Positions 1-6,036 of a stretch of DNA of 6,655 nucleotides are shown one piece after another. Position 1 is the first letter of the stretch, and every line of letters begins with the position of its first letter. The notes under the pieces were generated by a model that searched no databases, was not told the origin of the DNA, and worked only from the letters and a program-made list of their open reading frames with translations. Origin of the DNA: Candidatus Hydrogenedentota bacterium (GTDB lineage: Bacteria > Hydrogenedentota > Hydrogenedentia > Hydrogenedentales > JAEUWI01); the NCBI GenBank assembly GCA_030430835.1, contig JAUIKJ010000167.1, positions 1 through 6,655 on the forward strand. Direction: 5' to 3'. A program made the position numbers and the translations under genes.

Positions 1-1
1 C

Positions 2-346
2 GCGATCGCCGGTGAGGGCCTGGCCGATCGCCAGCTGCGCCTGTGGCGCAAGAATCCCGCCAACCAGGGCACAACCTGCCGTGCGGGCCTCTGGCGCTAC
101 TCACGGCATCCCAACTATTTCTTTGAATGGCTGCACTGGTGGGCCTATGTGCTGCTTTGTGTCGGCGGCTATGGCGCGGCGGTCGCACTCATGGGGCCGC
201 TGCTGATGCTGGTCTTCCTCTATCGTATCACCGGCATCCCCTACACCGAGCGGCAGGCGATTCGCAGCCGTGGCGACGACTACCGGCAATATCAACAAAG
301 CACCAGCGCATTTTTCCCGTGGTTTCCCCGGAACCGCGGCCGGTGA
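2..346 (+). CDS. DUF1295 family membrane protein (steroid 5-alpha-reductase/ICMT-like), 3' part only
   Basis: The frame is open from base 2 and ends at TGA 344-346, so only the last 114 residues are present; the start lies upstream of the window. Seen: the motif RYSRHPNYFFEW (about bases 95-130), then hydrophobic membrane stretches (WAYVLLCVGGYGAAVAL and GPLLMLVFLYRITG), then GIPYTERQAIRSRGDDYRQY and a terminal SAFFPWFP. The RHPNYFFE block, the 'TE' after the last membrane segment and the R-x-x-Y ending are typical of DUF1295, an integral-membrane family related to steroid 5-alpha-reductases and isoprenylcysteine carboxyl methyltransferases. Members are usually about 250-300 residues, so well over half is missing. 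The specific reaction is not known; reduction or modification of a lipid is inferred. The last 4 bases overlap the start of the next gene (GTGA), so the two are probably translationally coupled. Confidence 0.85.
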   Translation, partial: AIAGEGLADRQLRLWRKNPANQGTTCRAGLWRYSRHPNYFFEWLHWWAYVLLCVGGYGAAVALMGPLLMLVFLYRITGIPYTERQAIRSRGDDYRQYQQSTSAFFPWFPRNRGR

Positions 347-1782
347 ATTCGACCTCCACGCTGTCGCGCGGGGTGAAGGCCGGCTATGGCGCCGCGGAAC
401 TGGGCATGTCGTCGACCGAGGCGGTGTTGCAGGTGTACCTGCTCTATTTCTACACCGCCATCGTCGGCTTGCGTCCGGATCTGGCGGGCTATGCGCTGGG
501 TCTCGCGGTACTTTGGGATGCCGTGACGGATCCGGTCATGGGTTACGTTTCCGATCGGACCCGCAGCCGTTGGGGAAAGCGGCGCCCCTGGATTGCGGCC
601 GGCGGTATCGCGCTGGCCGTGGCCTTTGTGGTCCTGTTTTCTCCGCGCGCACTGGACACCCAGGCCGCGAAATTCATCTATCTGTTGCTCGCCTACATGG
701 GCGTCAACACGGCGATGACGCTGGCCGCGATTCCGCACGCCGCGCTGGGCGGCGAGCTCTCCTTCGACCGCGATGAACGCACCGAACTCTTCGGCTGGCG
801 GATGCTCTTCCGCTATGGCGGCTTTCTGCTCGCGGTCGTGTTGCTTGGCATCTTCTCGGCCGGCGAAGGCGCAGAAGCCCTGGACCCGGGCGGGGCGACG
901 CGGTTTGCGGGTGTGATCGGCCTTGTGTCCGTGGCCGCCGCGCTTGTGACCATCGGGGTGGTGGGCCGTCGCGACCGGCCTGCCGCGCCGCCGGTGTCCT
1001 CGGGCGATGGGGTTCTTCGGCGCGTGGGGATGTTCCTCAGCGAAAACGCAAGCGCGTTGCGCAATCCGGTGTTCCTCCCGTTGCTCGCGGCTTTTGTGGT
1101 GGCGCAGGCGGGCCGCACCATCAATGCCTCGCTCGCGCTCCCCTACTACACCGTGCGCCTGCACCTGACGGAAGAGGACGTATTCCTCTATGTGCTCGTG
1201 CTCTTCATGTTTATCGCTGCGCCGTCGATTGCGGTGTGGGTATGGCTGGCCCGGCGCTTCGGCAAGAAATGGCCAGCCTTCTTCGGGGCCTTGGCCCTGG
1301 GACTGCTCACCAGCGTGATGTATCTGCTGATGCCCGCGGGCCAATTGTGGCCCCCGATGCTCTTCGCGGCCGGTATTGGCGGCTTTCTCATCAGCAGCGC
1401 GGTCCTCTTCGACGCGCTGGTGGCGGACATTGTAGACCATGATGAACTCAAGACCGGCCGCCACCGCGAAGGGCTCTACTTTGGCTGCTGGATGCTGGCG
1501 ACCAAACTGGCGCGCGCGATCGGGCTGGCCACGACCGGGCAATTGCTCGCCTTTACGGGCTTTCAGGAGGGCGTGACGAAACAGGACCCCGAGGTCGGGT
1601 GGCGCCTGGCCCTGCTCTTCGGTCCCGGGGTGGGGCTGTGCTTCGTGGCGGCGGCGCTGGTCTTCGCGTTCATGCCTTTAACGGACGCAAAACACCGCCG
1701 CGTGCAGGCATTGCTACGCAAACGTGCGGCTATTGGGCAGCCTCAAGATGATCCCGGCGCACCAGATTCTGCCGGCGCTTGA
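343..1782 (+). CDS. GPH-family (MFS, MelB/MFSD2A-like) cation symporter
   Basis: This 479-residue protein is an inner-membrane secondary transporter of the glycoside-pentoside-hexuronide:cation symporter family (MFS_2), of normal length. The open frame reaches further upstream, but I chose GTG 343 because it overlaps the preceding stop as GTGA and puts the conserved N-terminus (LSRGVKAGYGAAELG) close to residue 1. Seen: the GPH signature WDAVTDPVMGYVSDRTRSRW at residues 58-77, followed by GKRRPW. D59 and D63 fall at the positions of the two cation-site aspartates of MelB (D55/D59), so Na+ or H+ coupling is likely. About a dozen hydrophobic segments follow, with a second-half motif LVADIVDHDELKTGRHREG near bases 1420-1470 that is usual in the family. 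The substrate is unknown. The relative MFSD2A carries lysolipids, and the DUF1295 and CHI-like neighbours make a lipid cargo as plausible as a sugar. The last 53 bases overlap the convergent CHI-like gene. Confidence 0.9.
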   Translation: MNSTSTLSRGVKAGYGAAELGMSSTEAVLQVYLLYFYTAIVGLRPDLAGYALGLAVLWDAVTDPVMGYVSDRTRSRWGKRRPWIAAGGIALAVAFVVLFSPRALDTQAAKFIYLLLAYMGVNTAMTLAAIPHAALGGELSFDRDERTELFGWRMLFRYGGFLLAVVLLGIFSAGEGAEALDPGGATRFAGVIGLVSVAAALVTIGVVGRRDRPAAPPVSSGDGVLRRVGMFLSENASALRNPVFLPLLAAFVVAQAGRTINASLALPYYTVRLHLTEEDVFLYVLVLFMFIAAPSIAVWVWLARRFGKKWPAFFGALALGLLTSVMYLLMPAGQLWPPMLFAAGIGGFLISSAVLFDALVADIVDHDELKTGRHREGLYFGCWMLATKLARAIGLATTGQLLAFTGFQEGVTKQDPEVGWRLALLFGPGVGLCFVAAALVFAFMPLTDAKHRRVQALLRKRAAIGQPQDDPGAPDSAGA

Positions 1783-2302
1783 CCTCGGAGCTTTCGCCCA
1801 GCGAGATTTCCCATACCGCACGCACCAGGGCGGGGTCCTGCCATTGGTCGAGTTCGTTACCGTCCTGCTTCACGACGAGCGTGCCATCCGGCTGCGCCAG
1901 AATAAGCATCTCGGAGTGCTTGTCGAAGCCCTCGGTGAAGGCCGCGATGAAGTCGGCGCGGTTCTCACCGGTGTAGTCAACGCGGTCGAAGCTGTTCTCC
2001 CAAGACCACTTGATTCCGCGCGCGGGTACGCGCCGGGTACCGCGCAGGATGAACGCCTTGGCGGCCGACGCCGCGATCCAGTACTCCAGCGACGCATCGG
2101 GGCCAGCAGGCACCGGTGCACGGGCGTCGCCGTAGTGGGCAATGGCGTATACGGTGATTCCGGAAACCTTACGGATGTCGGCACCGGTCAGGTGTAGTGC
2201 CGCACCATCGGCATCAATAACTTCCGCAAAACTGCGTCCAGACACGGGTTCGGTGAGTGTGGCCGCGAAAGCGATGTAAGCGCTCAGAAAGGCACCAATC
2301 AT
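1730..2302 (-). CDS. Secreted chalcone-isomerase-like (CHI-fold) protein
   Basis: The 190-residue protein is read from ATG 2302 to TAG 1730-1732. Its N-terminus MIGAFLSAYIAFAA looks like a secretion signal with probable cleavage near A13. GGGGGA lies 9 bases before the ATG. The frame stays open upstream to GTG 2368, and a TTG at 2350 would add Q-R-K and E-R-K, a better positive n-region, so the start is uncertain. The mature part matches the chalcone isomerase-like family: LHLTGADIRK, VYAIAHYGDA, DASLEYW, AKAFIL, a YTGENRADFIAAFTEGFDKH block, a GTLVVKQDGNEL hairpin and the terminal LVRAVWEISLGE. Bacterial members are mostly uncharacterised and are not known to make flavanones. CHI-fold proteins in plants include fatty-acid-binding proteins, which fits a lipid-related cluster. 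Its 3' end overlaps the symporter gene convergently, leaving no room for a terminator between them. Confidence 0.85.
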   Translation of the reverse strand: MIGAFLSAYIAFAATLTEPVSGRSFAEVIDADGAALHLTGADIRKVSGITVYAIAHYGDARAPVPAGPDASLEYWIAASAAKAFILRGTRRVPARGIKWSWENSFDRVDYTGENRADFIAAFTEGFDKHSEMLILAQPDGTLVVKQDGNELDQWQDPALVRAVWEISLGESSEVKRRQNLVRRDHLEAAQ

Positions 2303-2405
2303 GACTCCGAATCCCCCGATAGGTTTGCGTTCAATCCATTTCCTTTGCAACACTTGCGGCCGCCCCACCTATTCCAGTTGATACGTACCCATCAAGGACT
2401 CAGTC
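2303..2405. promoter_or_regulatory. Divergent intergenic region between CHI-like gene and thioesterase gene
   Basis: This is the only gap in the window longer than about 15 bases, and it separates two divergent genes, so promoters for both are expected here. It is visibly less GC-rich in places than its flanks. On the plus strand, TTGCAA (2345-2350) is followed 17 bases later by a poor -10 match, CCTATT (2368-2373). No strong sigma-70 pair is visible on either strand. A short palindrome, TACGTA, lies near 2382-2387 inside GATACGTACC; it is too short to call an operator. If the CHI-like gene starts at TTG 2350 or GTG 2368, the gap shrinks accordingly. Confidence 0.3.
2394..2398 (+). promoter_or_regulatory. 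Ribosome binding site deciding the TTG start of the thioesterase
   Basis: AAGGA lies 7 bases before TTG 2406. No ATG in this frame occurs before the conserved CFVCG motif, so this well-placed Shine-Dalgarno sequence supports the non-ATG start. Confidence 0.7.
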
Positions 2406-2936
2406 TTGTCTGAAACAATTCAAACCCACACAAACCGCCAATATCTACCCACCTCCGACACCTGCTTCGTCTGCGGCGAGGGGAACCACGCGGGGTTGCA
2501 GACCCGCTTCTATGTCGAAGATGACATGGTGAAGATGTCTTTTGACGCTGCGGATCATCACTGCGGCTATAAGGATACGGTGCACGGGGGTATCGTAGCG
2601 GCGGCCCTGGATGAGTGCATGGGCTGGGCAGCGGCGCGCGCAATAAACCGCATGTGTGTGACGGGCGAACTGACGGTTCGCTACCTCCGCCGCGTACCGT
2701 CGGGCGGCGGGCTGACGGTGTGTGCGGAGACGGTGAAGAGCCACCGGCGCCTGGTACAGACCGTGGGGCGCATCGTGGATACGACGGGCACGGTATACGC
2801 CCGCGCCGAGGCGCGCTTCCTCCCGCTCTCGACCGAGGAGTCGTTGATGGTCGATGATAATCTGAATTATCAGGATGGAGACGCGCGTATCTTCGACGAA
2901 CTTCGACGTAGCGTGTCAACCGAGCCCGGCGCCTGA
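2406..2936 (+). CDS. PaaI-family hotdog-fold thioesterase
   Basis: This 176-residue hotdog-fold protein probably hydrolyses an acyl-CoA or related thioester in the cytoplasm. Translation starts at TTG, supported by AAGGA 7 bases upstream. Seen: an N-terminal CFVCGEGNHAGL motif (C20, C23), common in PaaI-like thioesterases of the 'CFVCG..N..GL' kind; the hotdog helix motif HGGIVAAALDECMGWAA with H60-G61-G62 and acidic residues D69/E70 in the catalytic region; then GELTVRYLRRVPSGG, the usual strand after the helix. The last 30 or so residues (from about MVDDNLNYQDGD) are an acidic tail outside the core fold. The stop is followed 5 bases later by the ATG of the glycosyltransferase gene, so they are likely one transcript. 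The acyl substrate cannot be inferred. Whether the CxxC binds metal or is only structural is unknown. Confidence 0.85.
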   Translation: MSETIQTHTNRQYLPTSDTCFVCGEGNHAGLQTRFYVEDDMVKMSFDAADHHCGYKDTVHGGIVAAALDECMGWAAARAINRMCVTGELTVRYLRRVPSGGGLTVCAETVKSHRRLVQTVGRIVDTTGTVYARAEARFLPLSTEESLMVDDNLNYQDGDARIFDELRRSVSTEPGA

Positions 2937-2941
2937 CGGCG

Positions 2942-4750
2942 ATGGATCTGCCCCGCGATCCCCGGGCGCTGTTGGATCTGCTCCGCTATCGCCTGCTGGG
3001 CGGCATGCGGCGCGTTGCGCTCGGCGGCTACACGGGACCCGGCTTCCGCCTGGAAGACCGTGACGTGGTCCCATTGCAGGACGCCGCCGCGGCGGATGTG
3101 GCGATCGCCGATACCCGGGCCAAGGACACTGCGGCAGCAGGCGAGGTGCTGCAGCAGGCACTGAATTCTACCCACGCCGATGGTGCCGTGTATCTGGTTG
3201 TCCCCGGGGGACAGGCGGCGGCATGGCGGACGCTGGTATCCGGGCAAGGGCTGCTGATCTACTGCGGCTGGTGTCTGCACCCCGCGGGCGGATTCACCTA
3301 TTTCCCCGCTTCGCCTCCGCCGCTTGACGACATCGCGGCGGCGGTGCTGATGCTGGTGCGCGGCGATTACGACCCAATCGCCCACGCGCGTCGATTGCTG
3401 GGCGCGGGGCGCATGGCGCACGCCTACGAACTACTGAGCAACGTTCCCGATGCACTGGTCCAGGGGGACGAAGCGCGCGGTCTCTTGGCCGCAGAGAAGC
3501 AGCTGTGTCTCTACGCGTGGGACAAGCACCTGGGCGACGAGGAGCGCCTGAACCGATTCGCGACGGCACACTTCGCCTTCTACGAAGCGACGACGCACAG
3601 CCCGTTTCGTAGCGCCCCGTACCAGATCGCGGCGCTGTTCTGGCAGCGTGTCGGTCGACATGACATGGCACGCCGGCAACTCAGATCGCTGCTACAGGTG
3701 CAACCCGACTCAGCGGCCCAACAAATGCTCGATGGCATGCCGGCCCTGGAATCGGTTTCGGTTCATGCAGCGGCCGCGCCGGCGTGGTCGGGCCGTCCCA
3801 TGCGCATCCTGTACTTGATGCACCCCAACTCCGACTATGGTGCGGATATGATCTACGATGGCCTCTGCCGTCTGCTCGGCCCGGAGCAGGTGACCGAGTA
3901 TCCGTACAAGGCGACCCTGCATGGCGGGGATCCGGCCCTGGCAGCGGGCTACCCCTGTGTGTTCGCCTGGCCGGGTAAGGTGCAGGACGCAGAGGCTATC
4001 GTCGCGCGTGCCGGAGCGGGCGCGTTCGACGTGATCCTGTGCTCCGACACCTTGCACATGTTGCCGCGCGAGGAAACGCAGGCGATTCTGGCCGCGGCCG
4101 CGGCCACCCCCCTTTTTATTACGGATACCTGGGACCAGTGTGGCGACTACCGCGAGGCGATTGAGGCGCACCTGGGCCGGGCGTCTGCGGGGCAGTTCAA
4201 GCGTGAGATGCTCGCGGGCGCACGCTACACCGAGGGCACCTGGCCGCTCACCTTTGGATATCCGGACGGACTTGTGCCGCAGCACATCGACTACACAGCG
4301 AAGTCGGGGCTGTTCTGGGCGGGGAAAGATCTTTTCGGGGCGCGTCGCCTGAGCCTGGCCTACCTGCGGGAACGAAGAGGCATGCCGCTCAACGCAAGCT
4401 ATGCGCCCGACGAGTACGCGAAGCGAATCGATGCGGCGCTCGCCGGTCTGTGCCTGTTCGGGAACGGCTTCGACACGGTGCGCTTCTGGGAGCTGCCCGC
4501 ACACGGCGCGCTGCTGGTCGCGGAGCGGCCGCCCATCCTGATGACGCATCCCTTTACGGACGGTGAGAATGCCCTGCTCTTTGAGGATCTCGGTGAGCTC
4601 GGCGAGAAGCTGGCCTGGCTGGATGCGCACGAGGACGCTGCGCGGGCCATGGCGGAGCGGGGACACGCACATTTCCTGGCACACCACACGGGCACGGCAC
4701 GGGCGCGGGAGTTGTTGGGCCGGGTGGAAGCCGCGCTGGCGCGGCACTGA
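2942..4750 (+). CDS. Glycosyltransferase (CgeB-like, Glyco_trans_1_2 C-terminus) with TPR-like N-terminal half
   Basis: The 602-residue protein begins 5 bases after the thioesterase stop. It has a weak ribosome binding site, so it probably depends on translation of the upstream gene. Three regions are visible. Residues 1-140 alternate hydrophobic strands and helices (ADVAIADT, GAVYLVVPGG, GGFTYFPASPP) and resemble the second half of a degenerate class I methyltransferase; this is a guess. Residues 148-265 are helical, with TPR-like pairs (ARRLLGAGRMAHAYELL; VGRHDMARRQLRSLLQVQPD). From M287 (MRILYLMHPNSDYGADM) a GT-B-like catalytic part begins, ending in FGNGFDTVRFWELPAHGALL (from F506) and TDGENALLFEDLGEL, the donor-site pattern of Glyco_trans_1_2/CgeB proteins, with E517 as the likely nucleotide-sugar ligand. 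No signal peptide or membrane segment is seen, so it is probably cytoplasmic. Sugar and acceptor are unknown. It ends 12 bases from the convergent PqiC-like gene. Confidence 0.75.
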   Translation: MDLPRDPRALLDLLRYRLLGGMRRVALGGYTGPGFRLEDRDVVPLQDAAAADVAIADTRAKDTAAAGEVLQQALNSTHADGAVYLVVPGGQAAAWRTLVSGQGLLIYCGWCLHPAGGFTYFPASPPPLDDIAAAVLMLVRGDYDPIAHARRLLGAGRMAHAYELLSNVPDALVQGDEARGLLAAEKQLCLYAWDKHLGDEERLNRFATAHFAFYEATTHSPFRSAPYQIAALFWQRVGRHDMARRQLRSLLQVQPDSAAQQMLDGMPALESVSVHAAAAPAWSGRPMRILYLMHPNSDYGADMIYDGLCRLLGPEQVTEYPYKATLHGGDPALAAGYPCVFAWPGKVQDAEAIVARAGAGAFDVILCSDTLHMLPREETQAILAAAAATPLFITDTWDQCGDYREAIEAHLGRASAGQFKREMLAGARYTEGTWPLTFGYPDGLVPQHIDYTAKSGLFWAGKDLFGARRLSLAYLRERRGMPLNASYAPDEYAKRIDAALAGLCLFGNGFDTVRFWELPAHGALLVAERPPILMTHPFTDGENALLFEDLGELGEKLAWLDAHEDAARAMAERGHAHFLAHHTGTARARELLGRVEAALARH

Positions 4751-4762
4751 GTCCGGTCAACC

Positions 4763-5368
4763 CTACGATTCTGCAGGCACTTCCACGGCGGTGATCGCGT
4801 CGGTCGCCTGTAGCAACAGCCGTTCGATGCTGGCCTTCATCGCGCCGGCGAGGGCCTGGCCACCATCGCCATCGATGGGGGTCTCCTCGCGAAGCGTCGC
4901 CGCCCAAAGCAGATTCCGCTCGCGCGCTTCCCGCATCTCGAGACGCAGTTCCACAACCGCGCTGTGCCCTTCGGCCGTCCGGCGCTCGTGATACTTGCGC
5001 AACTCGCCGGTGAGCTGCCAATCCGGGCGGGACAAGGTCGAGGCATCCCCGACGTCGACGAAGCGTCCGGAACGCGCGAGTGCGTCGGTCATGGAACGCG
5101 TGAGCAACGCGGCGGGCATCTCGGCCCACTGGTCCTTCCCGTAGTAGGCGAGTACGCCGTCCGGCGTGAGGTAGGCCATGGGGAGGCTCTGGTACGGACG
5201 CGTAGCCATGAAGGGGCGGACGCCGAGGGTCACGGCCACGGCCTCTGTCTCCGCGGGGGGCGTGGCGGGATCCATGTAATACTGCAGGGGCGGCTCGACG
5301 ACCCCTGGCGTGAGGCATCCACCAAGGAAGAGTGCAGCCACCAGCGCGAGCGCAGAAAGCCGTCGCAT
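4763..5368 (-). CDS. PqiC/ABC_trans_aux-type lipoprotein of an Mce transport system
   Basis: This 201-residue lipoprotein is the auxiliary component of an Mce-type ABC transporter. ATG 5368 shares its A with the upstream Mce stop (TGATG) and has AAAGGAG 8 bases ahead; TTG 5371 is a less likely start. Seen: a short basic n-region (MRR), a hydrophobic run and the lipobox LGGC, with the lipidated cysteine at residue 18 from this ATG. The next residue is L, not D, so outer-membrane sorting is expected if the E. coli rule holds. Family features follow: LQYYMDP after the lipobox, an AALLTRSMTDAL helix, RFVDVGD, the WQLTGELRKYHERR strand, and a final helix ALAGAMKASIERLLLQATDAI. Coupling to the Mce gene supports the assignment: in Pqi-like systems PqiC sits at the outer membrane and works with the Mce tunnel protein in lipid movement. 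Confidence 0.88.
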   Translation of the reverse strand: MRRLSALALVAALFLGGCLTPGVVEPPLQYYMDPATPPAETEAVAVTLGVRPFMATRPYQSLPMAYLTPDGVLAYYGKDQWAEMPAALLTRSMTDALARSGRFVDVGDASTLSRPDWQLTGELRKYHERRTAEGHSAVVELRLEMREARERNLLWAATLREETPIDGDGGQALAGAMKASIERLLLQATDAITAVEVPAES

Positions 5369-6036
5369 CAATCGATCTCCTTTAGGGTGCCGCGGCCGCG
5401 AATCAGGGACGCGGGATCCTGCGACAGCTGGTCCACGAAGCTTCGCATGGAGTAGAGGGCGTCGCCCATTTGTTCCAGCGCGCTGCGCAGACTGTATTCA
5501 ATATTGTCGGCTTCGTGCAGCGCGTCGGCGGTGAGCGTGTCCAGGTTCTTCACGGTCGTGTTGAGCGAATCCGCCAACTCTGAAAAGCGATTCAAGGCGG
5601 TGGACAGGGTTTCGTTCATCGCCGCGGTATCGAGTTCCGCGATCTTCTCGTTGGAGGTAATCGCCAATTTATCGAGATCGCGAATGAGCGGCTTGGCCTC
5701 ATCGCTGAGCACGAGGAACTCGTCGATGACGTCCTGCGCTTCTTCACGCAGCGCCCGAATCGTTTCCTCGGTCTCGCTGAGGATACCGCGGCCATCGTCG
5801 AGGAAGGTGCGGGCATCGGTCACGAGGCCATCGGCATTCTCGAGCATGCGCGTCAGGTCGCCCTCTTCGATGCCTTCCAGTCCGGTGGATACGGCAGCGG
5901 CGATCGTGGAGAACTGGGTCATGATGTCGTTCATCTGCATGCTCATGCCACCGAGCAAGGAGGGCCGCGCAGGAATCTGGCTGTTGGCGGGAAGCTTCCC
6001 GAAGTCGGGATCGCCGCCTTCGAGCGCGATCGACAT
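5368..6036 (-). CDS. MlaD/Mce-family substrate-binding protein, 5' end missing
   Basis: This is the C-terminal part of an Mce-domain lipid-transport protein. The first ATG in frame is 6036, but family-like sequence (AQLVIYSLAAGT) continues upstream to about 6074 and then stops making sense. That ATG has no ribosome binding site and lies inside the Mce fold, so it is not the natural start. Seen: the end of an Mce domain, MSIALEGGDPDFGKLPANSQ followed by IPARPSLLGGM, then about 180 residues of amphipathic helix (ENADGLVTDARTFLDDGRG, LSDEAKPLIRDLDKLA and similar), typical of the long helical tails that bundle in Mce assemblies. The end, SMRSFVDQLSQDPASLIRGRG, matches the PqiB/MlaD-type C-terminus. 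The N-terminal membrane anchor and most of the Mce barrel are absent, replaced by an unrelated sequence in another frame. As written it would be non-functional; an intact parent gene followed by the PqiC-like gene is the likely true arrangement. Confidence 0.8.
   Translation of the reverse strand: MSIALEGGDPDFGKLPANSQIPARPSLLGGMSMQMNDIMTQFSTIAAAVSTGLEGIEEGDLTRMLENADGLVTDARTFLDDGRGILSETEETIRALREEAQDVIDEFLVLSDEAKPLIRDLDKLAITSNEKIAELDTAAMNETLSTALNRFSELADSLNTTVKNLDTLTADALHEADNIEYSLRSALEQMGDALYSMRSFVDQLSQDPASLIRGRGTLKEID
5377..5383 (-). promoter_or_regulatory. Strong ribosome binding site for the PqiC-like lipoprotein
   Basis: AAAGGAG on the minus strand lies inside the last codons of the Mce gene, 8 bases before ATG 5368 and 5 before TTG 5371. 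Its spacing favours the ATG. Confidence 0.75.

Noticed and set aside
292..1542. Long minus-strand open frame (416 codons) opposite the symporter gene
   Set aside because: It is the antisense of a clear transporter gene. Its translation is a mix of H, Q, R and G without hydrophobic cores or motifs, as expected from GC-rich third-position bias.
2017..2046. Near-palindromic GC-rich stretch with two GGGTAC copies
   Set aside because: It lies inside the conserved coding part of the CHI-like gene (RGTRRVPARG), so codon content explains it; it is not followed by a T-run.
4091..4106. Short GCGGCC tandem repeat
   Set aside because: It encodes an alanine run in the glycosyltransferase; only about two and a half units, ordinary for GC-rich DNA.
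3710..4747. Minus-strand open frame (345 codons) opposite the glycosyltransferase gene
   Set aside because: Its composition is shadow-like (rich in R, Q, G and H) with no recognisable motif, and it mirrors the conserved C-terminal domain of the sense gene.
4748..4790. Possible terminator between the two convergent genes
   Set aside because: The gap is only 12 bases, and neither strand shows a stem-loop followed by a T-run here.
4554..5318. Minus-strand open frame (254 codons) overlapping the lipoprotein gene in another frame
   Set aside because: The lipoprotein frame has a signal, lipobox, ribosome binding site and family motifs. The alternative is arginine- and proline-rich and runs antisense into the glycosyltransferase gene.
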